From assembly GCA_016719015.1 (NCBI GenBank), contig JADKAZ010000001.1:372001-436000 (forward strand): a stretch of DNA of 64,000 bases, in the 5' to 3' direction. The notes below the pieces were generated by a model that did no database searches, had not been told where the DNA came from, and saw only the letters and a program-made list of their open reading frames with translations. Made by a program: the position numbers and the translations under genes. Positions 25,136 through 33,307 of the stretch are shown here, in pieces; the stretch's first letter is position 1; each line of letters begins with the position of its first letter. The DNA comes from Chitinophagaceae bacterium. Its GTDB lineage: Bacteria; Bacteroidota; Bacteroidia; Chitinophagales; Chitinophagaceae.

Positions 25136-26827
25136 TCATTTTGAAGCGAAATATTTCTCCCTCAACATCTTATCCTCCGAATAAATATCATCATAAAAAA
25201 CAATGTTATTATTCTGACCTTCACAGGTAATATAGCGTATATAAACAGGTACTTTATTACGGATAGCGATACTTTTCTTTTGCTTACGCTGAAGCCAGCT
25301 TTTTACAGAATCGATTTTAGTGTACCCGCCACTGGCATTGAGGCTGTCGTTACGTAAAATATAATAAGCCAGTTTCTCCCATTCCTGCACACGGACACAG
25401 CCATGACTTAATGATCGCATAGCATTCCCAAATAAATACCGTTGGTTGGTATCATGGAGATAAACGGAATATTTATTGCTGAAAACGAATTTCATAATTC
25501 CCAACGCATTGGCATCGCCACTACCCTGCACCACCCTGTATGGAATACCCTTACTATATTTCGACCAATCCACGGAATAAGGATCCACCTCATTCCCTTT
25601 AGCATCAACTAAACTGAAGCCTTTCTTCGCCAGATAACCAGGATTCTTTTTCACAGCGGGCAAAATTTCTTTTGAAACAATACTGGGGGGTGGCACCCAT
25701 TGAGGGTATGTAATCAGCTCGGTTATATTACTGGTAAGTAGGGGAGTTCTTGTTTTAGGCTTGCCGCAAATAACTTTTGAATTAATTTTTACTTCGCCTT
25801 TGTCAATAAGTTCTAAATAATTAGCCGAAGTATTCACCCATATATATTTTGAAGGCATCGTTTCCGGTAACATTTTGTACTTATCCATACTGATAGCTAT
25901 CCGGATAAATTTCTCCCGGTCATTAACATTGAGCATCCTCACTGTCCCTTCCCCCGCCCTTCCATCCACAGCAATTCCTTTTTTCTTTTGAAACCGTTTA
26001 ACGGCATCTGCTAATTGTATAGAATCAGCGGCTATACTATCAAAAGCGATAAAACCTCCCTCATATAATCTCTTTTGTAAAGCCCTGGTGAATTTTGATT
26101 GGTTCTTTTCAGGATATGGAACAATGGTAAATTGTTGGTAATCGGCACTATCGAGAAATTTTTTGATGCCTGTCTTTAATAAGTGATATCCCCTTTGATC
26201 AGGCTCCAGTGATTGAATCATTTTTGCCAGACCCGATTGTTGCAAGATGTCAAATTGTTGCTGATAGAATGCATCGTTAAGTACAGAGTCTTTCCGAAGT
26301 GTAATGCTATCCTGTGGTAACCGCCCCAACTTAACATCTTTTATTATCTGTACAAAAGCATCCGTAAGCATTATATCTGCTTTGGACCAGAGTGCAGCAT
26401 CTTTTCTATCACCTTTTGCAAGACTGTCAATAAAGAATTTTTGCCGGATGTCTTTTAATTGCTCAATATGATAATCTTCCGGGAATAACCCAAATAACTG
26501 TGATGATTCAATAAACGAGAATAGAGAATCGCCAGTTGGAAGCCATTCTTCTTTTTGACACCAGAGCGGCTCAAATGATTTCTTTTCATATAACAGTTTT
26601 GCGATACGAGCCTGGCTAAGTAAAATAGTTGAATCTTCCAACTGCCCATTTTTAGCAGCTGCTATACCAATGAAACTTCTGACCAGGTAGCTTGTTTTTT
26701 CCTGCAATTCCTGCGGATTGCTGGCAATATTATCGCCTTTCTTGCTTTTATTACTACAGCCAGTAAAGACAAGGAGGGATAATGATATTCCAATAAAATG
26801 CAGCTGCTTCAATCTGTATATAAACAT
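25136..26827 (-). CDS. L,D-transpeptidase lipoprotein, YcbB/LdtD-like
   Basis: A 563-residue lipoprotein: signal and lipobox LLVFTGC near residues 19-25. A helical N-terminal scaffold is followed by a PG_binding_1 domain (AVKRFQKKKGIAVDGRAGEGTV, about 270-300) and a YkuD catalytic domain ending in SHGCVRVQEWEKLAYYIL, with the active-site Cys and its His and Arg. YcbB-type enzymes make 3-3 cross-links in peptidoglycan and can bypass beta-lactam-sensitive enzymes. It is head-to-head with a VanX-type dipeptidase, 69 bases away, which suggests joint control of cell-wall peptide chemistry. Confidence 0.9.
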   Translation of the reverse strand: MFIYRLKQLHFIGISLSLLVFTGCSNKSKKGDNIASNPQELQEKTSYLVRSFIGIAAAKNGQLEDSTILLSQARIAKLLYEKKSFEPLWCQKEEWLPTGDSLFSFIESSQLFGLFPEDYHIEQLKDIRQKFFIDSLAKGDRKDAALWSKADIMLTDAFVQIIKDVKLGRLPQDSITLRKDSVLNDAFYQQQFDILQQSGLAKMIQSLEPDQRGYHLLKTGIKKFLDSADYQQFTIVPYPEKNQSKFTRALQKRLYEGGFIAFDSIAADSIQLADAVKRFQKKKGIAVDGRAGEGTVRMLNVNDREKFIRIAISMDKYKMLPETMPSKYIWVNTSANYLELIDKGEVKINSKVICGKPKTRTPLLTSNITELITYPQWVPPPSIVSKEILPAVKKNPGYLAKKGFSLVDAKGNEVDPYSVDWSKYSKGIPYRVVQGSGDANALGIMKFVFSNKYSVYLHDTNQRYLFGNAMRSLSHGCVRVQEWEKLAYYILRNDSLNASGGYTKIDSVKSWLQRKQKKSIAIRNKVPVYIRYITCEGQNNNIVFYDDIYSEDKMLREKYFASK

Positions 26828-26896
26828 AGAGGTATAGTGGCGCTGGAAGGCATATCCGGCTTTTACACTAATTTACTTTCACAATTCCTGCCGGTT

Positions 26897-27625
26897 ATGA
26901 CAAACAAAATAAGCAATCGTTTCTACATTAAAGAGCAGATGTTCTTAATTTTTTCAACATTGCTGCTACTTCATGCCGGAGCTCAGGATACCAGTTATAC
27001 CCGACCCCGGCTAACCAACAAGTGGGACGAATACCAAAAACAGGTTAAACAAGATTCATTAAAGAAGATGGTGGAATTGAAAAGTATAATTCCGGGAATA
27101 GTGTATGACCTTCGATATGCCACCATCAATAATTTTATGCGACGGCTGATGTATCCTGCAGGAACGACTGTTACTTTTTTACGACTGCCAGCAGCGAATG
27201 CGTTGCAAAAAATACAGTCAGAACTAATTAATTTAGGCCTGGGACTAAAAATTTATGACGCCTACAGACCTTATGCTGTAACAGTAAAATTTTGGGAATT
27301 GATAAGAGATGAAAGGTATGTAGCACACCCAAAGAATGGAAGTGGCCATAATCGTGGCGTCGCTGTTGACCTTACGTTAATTGATTTAAAAACCAGGAAA
27401 GAAATAAATATGGGAACAGGCTTTGATAATTTCTCCGACACTGCCCATCATAATTTTACGAATATCAGCCAGGGAATACGGGAAAACAGAAGCCTATTAA
27501 AAACGCTGATGGAAAAATATGGCTTTAAATCTTATAATGAAGAATGGTGGCATTACTCCTGGCCAAATGCAGGAAAATTTGAGATACTGGATATTGAATT
27601 CAAGAAATTAAAAAAGAATTTATAA
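26897..27625 (+). CDS. D-alanyl-D-alanine dipeptidase, VanX/DdpX-like
   Basis: A 242-residue zinc peptidase. DLRYATINNFM, YDAYRPYAV, SGHNRGVAVDLTL (the SxHxxGxAxD zinc motif) and EEWWHYSW (catalytic Glu and third zinc ligand His) are all intact. A hydrophobic stretch FLIFSTLLLLHAGAQ directs export; start ATG at 26897, with 26939 as an alternative giving a shorter signal. The frame extends upstream into the divergent L,D-transpeptidase gene, which is unlikely to be coding. No vanH/vanA partners are present, so a role in wall recycling is more likely than vancomycin resistance. Confidence 0.88.
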   Translation: MTNKISNRFYIKEQMFLIFSTLLLLHAGAQDTSYTRPRLTNKWDEYQKQVKQDSLKKMVELKSIIPGIVYDLRYATINNFMRRLMYPAGTTVTFLRLPAANALQKIQSELINLGLGLKIYDAYRPYAVTVKFWELIRDERYVAHPKNGSGHNRGVAVDLTLIDLKTRKEINMGTGFDNFSDTAHHNFTNISQGIRENRSLLKTLMEKYGFKSYNEEWWHYSWPNAGKFEILDIEFKKLKKNL

Positions 27626-27919
27626 TAAAATTACATCTACAACTGCATCTATATCAATAACGCCATATACATGTGGAAATGTATCTGCCGTTGACGGTGA
27701 CCAGTCAAAAACAAACTTGCTGGTTAGTTTATCGGTATCAATGACCAGTTTTACCAAACCGCTCTGCCCTGCAAAATATCTTTCCAGCACACCGGCCACC
27801 TGGTGATCCTGGGAACAATGAATAAACCCTTCTGCAAGAAGTGATGGATGATCATAAAAGCCTTTTTCTTTCGCTGCCTTCCAGTTCTCAGCAGTTGTTA
27901 CATGATAAATAATGGGCAT
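27620..27919 (-). CDS. DUF952 family protein
   Basis: A 99-residue protein with the DUF952 pattern: MPIIYHVTTAENWKAAKEKG, then EGFIHCSQDHQVAGVLERYF and a C-terminal FPHVYGVIDIDAVVDVI. The fold is related to ADP-ribosyltransferase-like domains but its function is not established. Its ATG overlaps the aroC stop as TAATG, so it is probably translated with the aromatic operon. Its last 6 bases overlap the convergent dipeptidase gene. Confidence 0.8.
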   Translation of the reverse strand: MPIIYHVTTAENWKAAKEKGFYDHPSLLAEGFIHCSQDHQVAGVLERYFAGQSGLVKLVIDTDKLTSKFVFDWSPSTADTFPHVYGVIDIDAVVDVILL

Positions 27920-28482
27920 TATAAAACTCTTTTGATTTTTTGTTCTAGTAATAAAAAGTCAGCAAGAACCATTGCTGTTACTGCTTCCAGCACCACCGGT
28001 ACTCTTAATGCAATGCAAAGGTCGTGACGACCTTTCACCGAGATTGTTTCAATTTTTTCTGTTTCCCAATTCAAGGTTGTTTGTTCTTTGGGTGTTGAGG
28101 AAGTCGGTTTTACTGCAATCCGGAAAATCAATTCATTACCATTTGTCAAGCCACCTACAACACCGCCGGCATGATTGGAAGTTGTTTTGCCATCCATATT
28201 TTCAATAGCATCGTTATGCTGACTGCCAAACATTTTTGCAGCCGCAAAGCCAGTTCCGAACTCAATACCACGAACGGCCGGGATTGAAAAAACGACATGA
28301 GCTAATTGGGACTCCAGCGAATCAAAGAAAGGCTCTCCCAAAGCAACCGGCAATCCACTTACCCGGCATTCAATAACACCACCAATAGTATCTTTTGCAT
28401 CAATAGCTTTTTGCAAGCCTTTGTCCAGATCTAGGTCACCGCCTATTTCAAGAATTTTCGATTCTACTTTTATTTCATTCAA
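27919..28482 (-). CDS. aroC: Chorismate synthase, C-terminal part after a frame break
   Basis: A 187-residue frame that starts at a TTG overlapping the stop of the N-terminal part (TTGA). It carries the rest of the enzyme: GGVIECRVSGLPVALGEPFFD, SIPAVRGIEFGTGF, SNHAGGVVGGLTNG, VKPTSSTPKEQ and KGRHDLCIALR, the FMN and substrate-binding blocks. Alone it cannot form a complete enzyme. A -1 reading at the junction gives AKSYLNEIKVES, which fits the family continuously, so one base has been lost or is recoded. The loop between the halves is of the short type. Confidence 0.8.
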   Translation of the reverse strand: MNEIKVESKILEIGGDLDLDKGLQKAIDAKDTIGGVIECRVSGLPVALGEPFFDSLESQLAHVVFSIPAVRGIEFGTGFAAAKMFGSQHNDAIENMDGKTTSNHAGGVVGGLTNGNELIFRIAVKPTSSTPKEQTTLNWETEKIETISVKGRHDLCIALRVPVVLEAVTAMVLADFLLLEQKIKRVL

Positions 28483-28910
28483 TAACTTTTGGCAATAACA
28501 CCAGCAGCCACTAATGCCACAGTTAGTCTTCCGCTAAAATGACCACTGCCCCGGTAATCTTCATACCCCCCGGCTTTAGCCTTAGCCACAAAATCTGCGT
28601 GACCGGGACGGGGAACATCCCGTTGCTTTTCATAATCATTGCTCCGGACATTTTTATTCTCAAACAGAATTGTAATCGGTGCACCGGTTGTTTTACTTTT
28701 AAAAATGCCACTTTTAAAAATCGGTAAATCTTCCTCTTGCCTTGGTGTAGTTCCTTTTTGCGTCCCACCCTTTCTTCTTTCCAAGTCTGGAAGAAAATCT
28801 TCTATGACCAGAGATAACCCCGCGGGGCAACCATCAATAACAATACCAACTGATTCGCCGTGCGATTCACCAAAAATGGAAATGCGGAATAATCGACCGA
28901 AAGAATTCAA
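28479..28910 (-). CDS. aroC: Chorismate synthase, N-terminal part before a frame break
   Basis: A 143-residue frame with the N-terminal signature of the enzyme that converts EPSP to chorismate using reduced FMN: FRISIFGESHGESVGIVIDG (residues 8-27), RRKGGTQKGTTPRQE, PGHADFVAKAKAGGYEDYRG and SGRLTVALVAAGVIAKSY, then TGA. The normal protein would run on. The start lies three bases after aroA. Because all upstream genes of the pathway are intact, either this is a sequence error or the organism cannot make chorismate through this locus unless frameshifting or subunit complementation occurs. Confidence 0.8.
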   Translation of the reverse strand: MNSFGRLFRISIFGESHGESVGIVIDGCPAGLSLVIEDFLPDLERRKGGTQKGTTPRQEEDLPIFKSGIFKSKTTGAPITILFENKNVRSNDYEKQRDVPRPGHADFVAKAKAGGYEDYRGSGHFSGRLTVALVAAGVIAKSY

Positions 28911-28913
28911 GAT

Positions 28914-30206
28914 TTATAAATTAAATTGTTGATACGGTAAAGATACAGATGCGTTCAGAGATTTTAAATCATTGTAAAAATCAGGATAGGATTTCTTAAC
29001 GGCTCCTGCTTCTTCAATTATTGTATCGCCTTCTGCTTTTAATGCTGCCACAGCACAAGCCATTGCAATACGATGATCATGCCTTGAATGAACTTTAGCT
29101 CCCTTTACTCTTTCACTGCCCTGTATAATCATCCAATCATCTCTCAGGTGAATATGAACTCCCATTTTGGCAAATTCTTCCTGCAAGGTCAACGCCCTGT
29201 TGCTTTCTTTATGTGTTAAGCGGCTAACTCCTTTGATAGTTGTTTCCCCTTTACAGTAAGCCGCTAACGCCACCAATGGCGGGAATAAATCCGGGCAATC
29301 CGTTGCATCAAAATCAAAAGCATTCATTTCAGCGGGACGAATTTTAATTCCTTTTGCTTCAATAGCAATGGCGGCATTTGCTGACATTAAAGCATCAACG
29401 ATGGCTTTGTCTGCCTGTACTGAACTCAGGTCCAATCCGCGGATTGTAACGGGACCGGCAATAGCACCTGCAACGAGTAGAAATGCTCCTCCGCTCCAGT
29501 CTCCTTCAACGAAATAGTTGTGAGTTGTGAGTTGTGAGTTGTGAGTTGAGTCATCAAAGCAAAACTCTTCATAATTCTTATTCTCCGGTACTTTCAAACC
29601 AAATTGCTTCATGACATCCAATGTCAAATCGATATACGGCTTACTCTTCAGGTTTTTGACTTTGATAGAAATATTTCTTGTATTGGCTGCTGCATAAGCC
29701 ATCAATAACCCTGTAAGGAATTGGGAACTTAAGGAACCATCAATCTCAATATTTTTTGGTTGTAAAGGCCCTTGAATAACCAACGGCAATTTTCCGTTAT
29801 CCGATTTTATCCTGACCCCTAACTGCGGCAATACTTCATCAAAAAAATCCATTGGCCGGCTTAACAAACTTCCTTCGCCATTTACAATAATTGATTTTTT
29901 ATTTAAAGCTATTATCGGAACAAACATTCTAATACTTAATCCGCTTTCGCCGCAATTAATTTCATCTTTCTTTTCGTCATTTCCTCTCTCCACTATAACC
30001 TGGTTATTATCCCGCATTTCCACTTTTGCTCCAAGTGCTCTGATAATACCCATTGCAACTATATCATCATCTGAATGCCCCGGATTAAAAAGACTACAGG
30101 TTTCTTTGGTAAGAAAAGCCGCAGCCAAAGCCCTTTGCATAGAACTTTTAGAAGCCGGCGCCTGCACGACTCCTTTTAACTTAGATGGATGTATTGTTAC
30201 TTTCAT
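28914..30206 (-). CDS. aroA: 3-phosphoshikimate 1-carboxyvinyltransferase (EPSP synthase)
   Basis: A 430-residue enzyme joining shikimate-3-phosphate and PEP. Visible blocks: PASKSSMQRALAAA near the N-terminus (PEP and shikimate-3-phosphate contacts), CGESGLSIRMF, SSQFLTGLLMAY, SKPYIDLTLDVM, VEGDWSGGAF, DATDCPDLFPPL and HDHRIAMACAVAAL. Odd: before VEGDWSGG there is a loop STHNSQLTTHN, encoded by four tandem GTTGTGA heptamers (29517-29544) that inserted in frame. The enzyme otherwise looks functional. Start ATG at 30206 is preferred over 30221. Confidence 0.92.
   Translation of the reverse strand: MKVTIHPSKLKGVVQAPASKSSMQRALAAAFLTKETCSLFNPGHSDDDIVAMGIIRALGAKVEMRDNNQVIVERGNDEKKDEINCGESGLSIRMFVPIIALNKKSIIVNGEGSLLSRPMDFFDEVLPQLGVRIKSDNGKLPLVIQGPLQPKNIEIDGSLSSQFLTGLLMAYAAANTRNISIKVKNLKSKPYIDLTLDVMKQFGLKVPENKNYEEFCFDDSTHNSQLTTHNYFVEGDWSGGAFLLVAGAIAGPVTIRGLDLSSVQADKAIVDALMSANAAIAIEAKGIKIRPAEMNAFDFDATDCPDLFPPLVALAAYCKGETTIKGVSRLTHKESNRALTLQEEFAKMGVHIHLRDDWMIIQGSERVKGAKVHSRHDHRIAMACAVAALKAEGDTIIEEAGAVKKSYPDFYNDLKSLNASVSLPYQQFNL
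29517..29550. repeat. Heptanucleotide tandem repeat inside aroA
   Basis: Four perfect copies of GTTGTGA (29517-29544) followed by GTTGAG. It has the AACTC/GAGTT style seen at 14192-14211 and 63912-63942 and encodes the STHNSQLTTHN loop. It could expand or contract and shift the frame. Confidence 0.85.
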
Positions 30207-30254
30207 GTAATAGACCGACAATTTTTAAGACCATTAAGATTATAAGTATTGATT

Positions 30255-31274
30255 TTATAAAGCTGAAATAATCTTTTCTAACTGTTTTAACGAAATACTC
30301 TTTACTACTCCCCTCCCAATTTTCTCCAGCAACACATAATTCATTTCTTTTCTTTCCCTTTTCTTGTCCATCTTCAATACATCAAATACTTTTTGTTTAT
30401 TGAACGATGCATAAGTGGGAAGATTATATTTTTCTAATACACTAACTACTTTTTCCGTTTGTTTGAATCCGGCTAATTGCTCAGAAATGTGACAAGCATA
30501 TGTCATACCAATAGAAATAGCCTGGCCGTGCAACAATTCATACTGGGTTTCAAGGGCATGACCGAGTGTGTGACCAAAATTCAGCAACCTTCTTTCTCCT
30601 CTTTCAAATTCATCTTTCTGCACCACTTTCGTTTTGATAATAGTATTCCGCTGAATCAAATCACAAATATTTTTTTGTGTATTTGAATAAGTCTTCAATG
30701 TATTACGTTCCAGCTCCGTAAACATAGCGGCATCTTTTATACAGGCATGTTTAATAATTTCTGCAAACCCGTTCTCCCATTCTGCGGTTGGCAACGACTT
30801 CAGGAAAACCATATCATGCAGTATAAAAGAAGGCTGACGAATTACACCAACCATATTTTTATATGCCCCCACATCCACTCCGTTCTTTCCGCCGATGGAA
30901 GCGTCCACCAGTCCTAATATAGAAGTGGGCACAAATCCAAACTTCAATCCCCGCATATAAACAGCAGCGACATACCCCGTAATATCCGTTATCACCCCAC
31001 CGCCAACACCTACTAATGTAGTTTTGCGGTCTGCTTCCATCTCTATCAATTTCTCAATTACTGCATCCACTGTCGCCTGTACTTTGTATTCTTCTCCGGG
31101 TTTTAATACAATCGTATTCCAACCTTTGAAACGTTTGGTGTGAGCAGTGAAAACATTTTCATCCGTTATCAGAACCGTTGCTTTAGGGTCAGTTATTTTT
31201 TTAAGATGACTGATACCAGTGGCGAGGTAGAAATCGGTGGAATTACTGGAAAATTTATATTTAATATGCTTCAT
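30255..31274 (-). CDS. aroB: 3-dehydroquinate synthase
   Basis: A 339-residue NAD- and zinc-dependent enzyme that cyclises DAHP. Blocks seen: VGGGVITDITGYVAAVYMRG, FVPTSILGLVDASIGGKNGVD, FAEIIKHACIKD, ERRLLNFGHTLGHALE (zinc-binding His residues) and the C-terminal KMDKKRERKEMNYVLL. It lies between the DAHP synthase gene and aroA with spacers near 50 bases. Confidence 0.95.
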   Translation of the reverse strand: MKHIKYKFSSNSTDFYLATGISHLKKITDPKATVLITDENVFTAHTKRFKGWNTIVLKPGEEYKVQATVDAVIEKLIEMEADRKTTLVGVGGGVITDITGYVAAVYMRGLKFGFVPTSILGLVDASIGGKNGVDVGAYKNMVGVIRQPSFILHDMVFLKSLPTAEWENGFAEIIKHACIKDAAMFTELERNTLKTYSNTQKNICDLIQRNTIIKTKVVQKDEFERGERRLLNFGHTLGHALETQYELLHGQAISIGMTYACHISEQLAGFKQTEKVVSVLEKYNLPTYASFNKQKVFDVLKMDKKRERKEMNYVLLEKIGRGVVKSISLKQLEKIISAL

Positions 31275-31327
31275 GATTTATTTGCAGAAATATCCCGGGA
31301 AAAACAAGTTGCGGCTTTGCGGGGAAT

Positions 31328-32416
31328 TTAACTATCCATAATTTTCTTTTGATGATTAATACTTTCCATGTGAACCGCATCAAAATACCTGGTGATAAAT
31401 TCCTTGCTCAACCCCAGCTTATCCCCTTTGGCAAATGCCCGTTCAATAATTTCATTCCAGCGGTTGGTTTGCAGGATTGTAATATTATTAGCCCTTTTGT
31501 ATACACCGATCTGCTCTGCCGCTTTCATCCGCTGACCTAATATCTGCATCAACTCATCATCAAGGTGGTTGATCTGCTGACGTAATTTTTCTAAAGCGGC
31601 ATGATACTCTTCCGAATTTACATCTTCCTTTCTCCAGATAATTGCATTCAGCATTTCATTTAACCGCTCCGGTGTCACCTGTTGTTTGGCATCACTCCAT
31701 GCATTATCGGGATCTATATGACTTTCAATCATCAGCCCGTCGTAATCCAGGTCAATGGCTTTTTGCATTACTTCCATCAAAATATCCCGGCGACCGCAAA
31801 TATGTGAGGGGTCATTAATCAGTGGCATACCCGGATGTTTCAATTTCATTTCTATCGCCAGATGCCACATTGGTGCATTACGGTACTCGGTATTGCCATA
31901 AGAAGAAAATCCACGATGTATCAATCCGATTTGTTTTACTCCCGCCCTGGCCACTCTTTCAACAGCGCCACTCCATAATTCTAGGTCGGGATTGATAGGG
32001 TTCTTTATCAATACCGGTATATCCGTGCCTCTTAATGCGTCTGCCACTTCCTGCACACTGAATGGGTTTACCGTTGTCCTTGCACCAATCCATAATACAT
32101 CCACATCAAAGGTCAATGCATCCTGTACCTGTTTGCCGGTTGCGACTTCCACCGTAGTTGGCAACCCTGTTATTTTTTTGGCCTGCTGCAACCATGGTAA
32201 CCCCTTTGCACCTACCCCTTCAAACATACCTGGTTTGGTTCTTGGCTTCCAGATACCTGCCCGCAGCATATCTACTTTTCCGGTAGCTGCTAACCGCTGT
32301 GCTGTTTCCAATACCTGTTCTTCTGTTTCAGCACTGCAGGGGCCACTGATAATTAGGGGTCGCTTATTCCATGCTGATTGTGCGATTTCGGTTGTTGGTT
32401 GTTCAATTTCCTGCAT
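31328..32416 (-). CDS. Bifunctional DAHP synthase / chorismate mutase
   Basis: A 362-residue fusion. Residues ~1-260 are a type I-beta (KDO8P-like) DAHP synthase: LIISGPCSAETEEQ, DMLRAGIWKPRTKPGMFEG, LWIGARTTVNPF, IHRGFSSYGN and NDPSHICGRRD. Residues ~270-350 form an AroQ chorismate mutase helix bundle (LEKLRQQINHLDDELMQILG, RMKAAEQIGVYKR). The mutase domain at the C-terminus probably gives feedback by prephenate or chorismate, as in other such fusions. A TAAATTTG element lies at 32421-32428, just before the start, so an internal promoter is possible. Confidence 0.93.
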   Translation of the reverse strand: MQEIEQPTTEIAQSAWNKRPLIISGPCSAETEEQVLETAQRLAATGKVDMLRAGIWKPRTKPGMFEGVGAKGLPWLQQAKKITGLPTTVEVATGKQVQDALTFDVDVLWIGARTTVNPFSVQEVADALRGTDIPVLIKNPINPDLELWSGAVERVARAGVKQIGLIHRGFSSYGNTEYRNAPMWHLAIEMKLKHPGMPLINDPSHICGRRDILMEVMQKAIDLDYDGLMIESHIDPDNAWSDAKQQVTPERLNEMLNAIIWRKEDVNSEEYHAALEKLRQQINHLDDELMQILGQRMKAAEQIGVYKRANNITILQTNRWNEIIERAFAKGDKLGLSKEFITRYFDAVHMESINHQKKIMDS

Positions 32417-32455
32417 CTTGCAAATTTAATTTATTTATGGTGCCTGTTCTTTTAA

Positions 32456-33304
32456 TCATTTTATTATCCTCCTTATCTTATTTGCCTCCTCTATCAACCG
32501 CATCAAATATTCGTTATCCTCTTTCTCTATACTTTCTTTAAACCTTGTTAGTTGTGCAATATGTTCTTTCAATACATCAAGCACATTTTCTTTGTTCTGC
32601 ATAAAGATAGGCACCCACATAGCCGGGTTACTTTTGGCTAACCGCACTGTACTTTCAAAACCAGCTGAAGCCAATTCAAAAATAGCGTTGTCTTCCTTTT
32701 CTTTCTGTAACACTGTATTCGCTAATGCAAAAGAAGTAATGTGAGAAATATGGCTTACATACGCAGCATGCAGGTCATGAGCTTTAGCTTCCATCTCCAG
32801 TAAATGCATACCAATTTTTTTATACATTCCTTTTACCCACATCAATGCATCAGCATCACTTTCTTCCGGATTACAGATAATCACAGCCTTGTTTTCAAAT
32901 GCACCCCGGACAGCTGCCCCCGGGCCACTGTATTCCGTTCCCCACATTGGATGCGTGGCCACAAATCTTCCCCGCTTCGGATGGTTCTTTATGCATTCTA
33001 TTGACTGGCTTTTTGTTGAGCCCAGGTCAATCACTACCTGCATTTCAATCTTATCCATTATAGGAGGCAATATGGCAACCACTTTGTCAACGGGGATTGC
33101 TAATACAATTACATCTGATGCCGCAATCGCATCACCCAGGTTCATTACTTCATCCACCAGTTCAAGATCTATTGCCTGCTGTGCATGGTCAGCATTGGCA
33201 TCCACACCAATCAGTCTTGATGATATTTTTTTTTCATGCAATTGAATGGCCAGTGAACCACCTATCAGGCCTACTCCTACTATAGCTATTCTCTTACGTT
33301 CCAT
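32456..33304 (-). CDS. tyrA: Prephenate dehydrogenase
   Basis: A 282-residue NAD(P)-dependent enzyme making 4-hydroxyphenylpyruvate for tyrosine. Rossmann motif IAIVGVGLIGGSLA at residues 6-19, STKSQSIECI, the ATHPMWGTEYSGPGAA block with the catalytic His, and a helical C-terminal dimerisation domain. There is no fused chorismate mutase or ACT domain; the mutase is on the DAHP synthase next door. It starts three bases after the aminotransferase gene. Confidence 0.92.
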   Translation of the reverse strand: MERKRIAIVGVGLIGGSLAIQLHEKKISSRLIGVDANADHAQQAIDLELVDEVMNLGDAIAASDVIVLAIPVDKVVAILPPIMDKIEMQVVIDLGSTKSQSIECIKNHPKRGRFVATHPMWGTEYSGPGAAVRGAFENKAVIICNPEESDADALMWVKGMYKKIGMHLLEMEAKAHDLHAAYVSHISHITSFALANTVLQKEKEDNAIFELASAGFESTVRLAKSNPAMWVPIFMQNKENVLDVLKEHIAQLTRFKESIEKEDNEYLMRLIEEANKIRRIIK

Positions 33305-33307
33305 TTC

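Noticed and set aside
26798..26896. Longer N-terminus of the VanX-like protein starting at 26798
   Set aside because: It would overlap the divergent L,D-transpeptidase gene and place about 33 extra residues before the signal peptide.
26897..27625. Vancomycin resistance cluster
   Set aside because: Only a VanX-like gene is present; vanH, vanA and vanRS are absent, and Gram-negative bacteria are naturally impermeable to the drug.
28475..28485. Programmed -1 frameshifting in aroC
   Set aside because: No X XXY YYZ heptamer in the right register and no clear downstream stimulator; a missing T is simpler. Kept only as an alternative in the findings.
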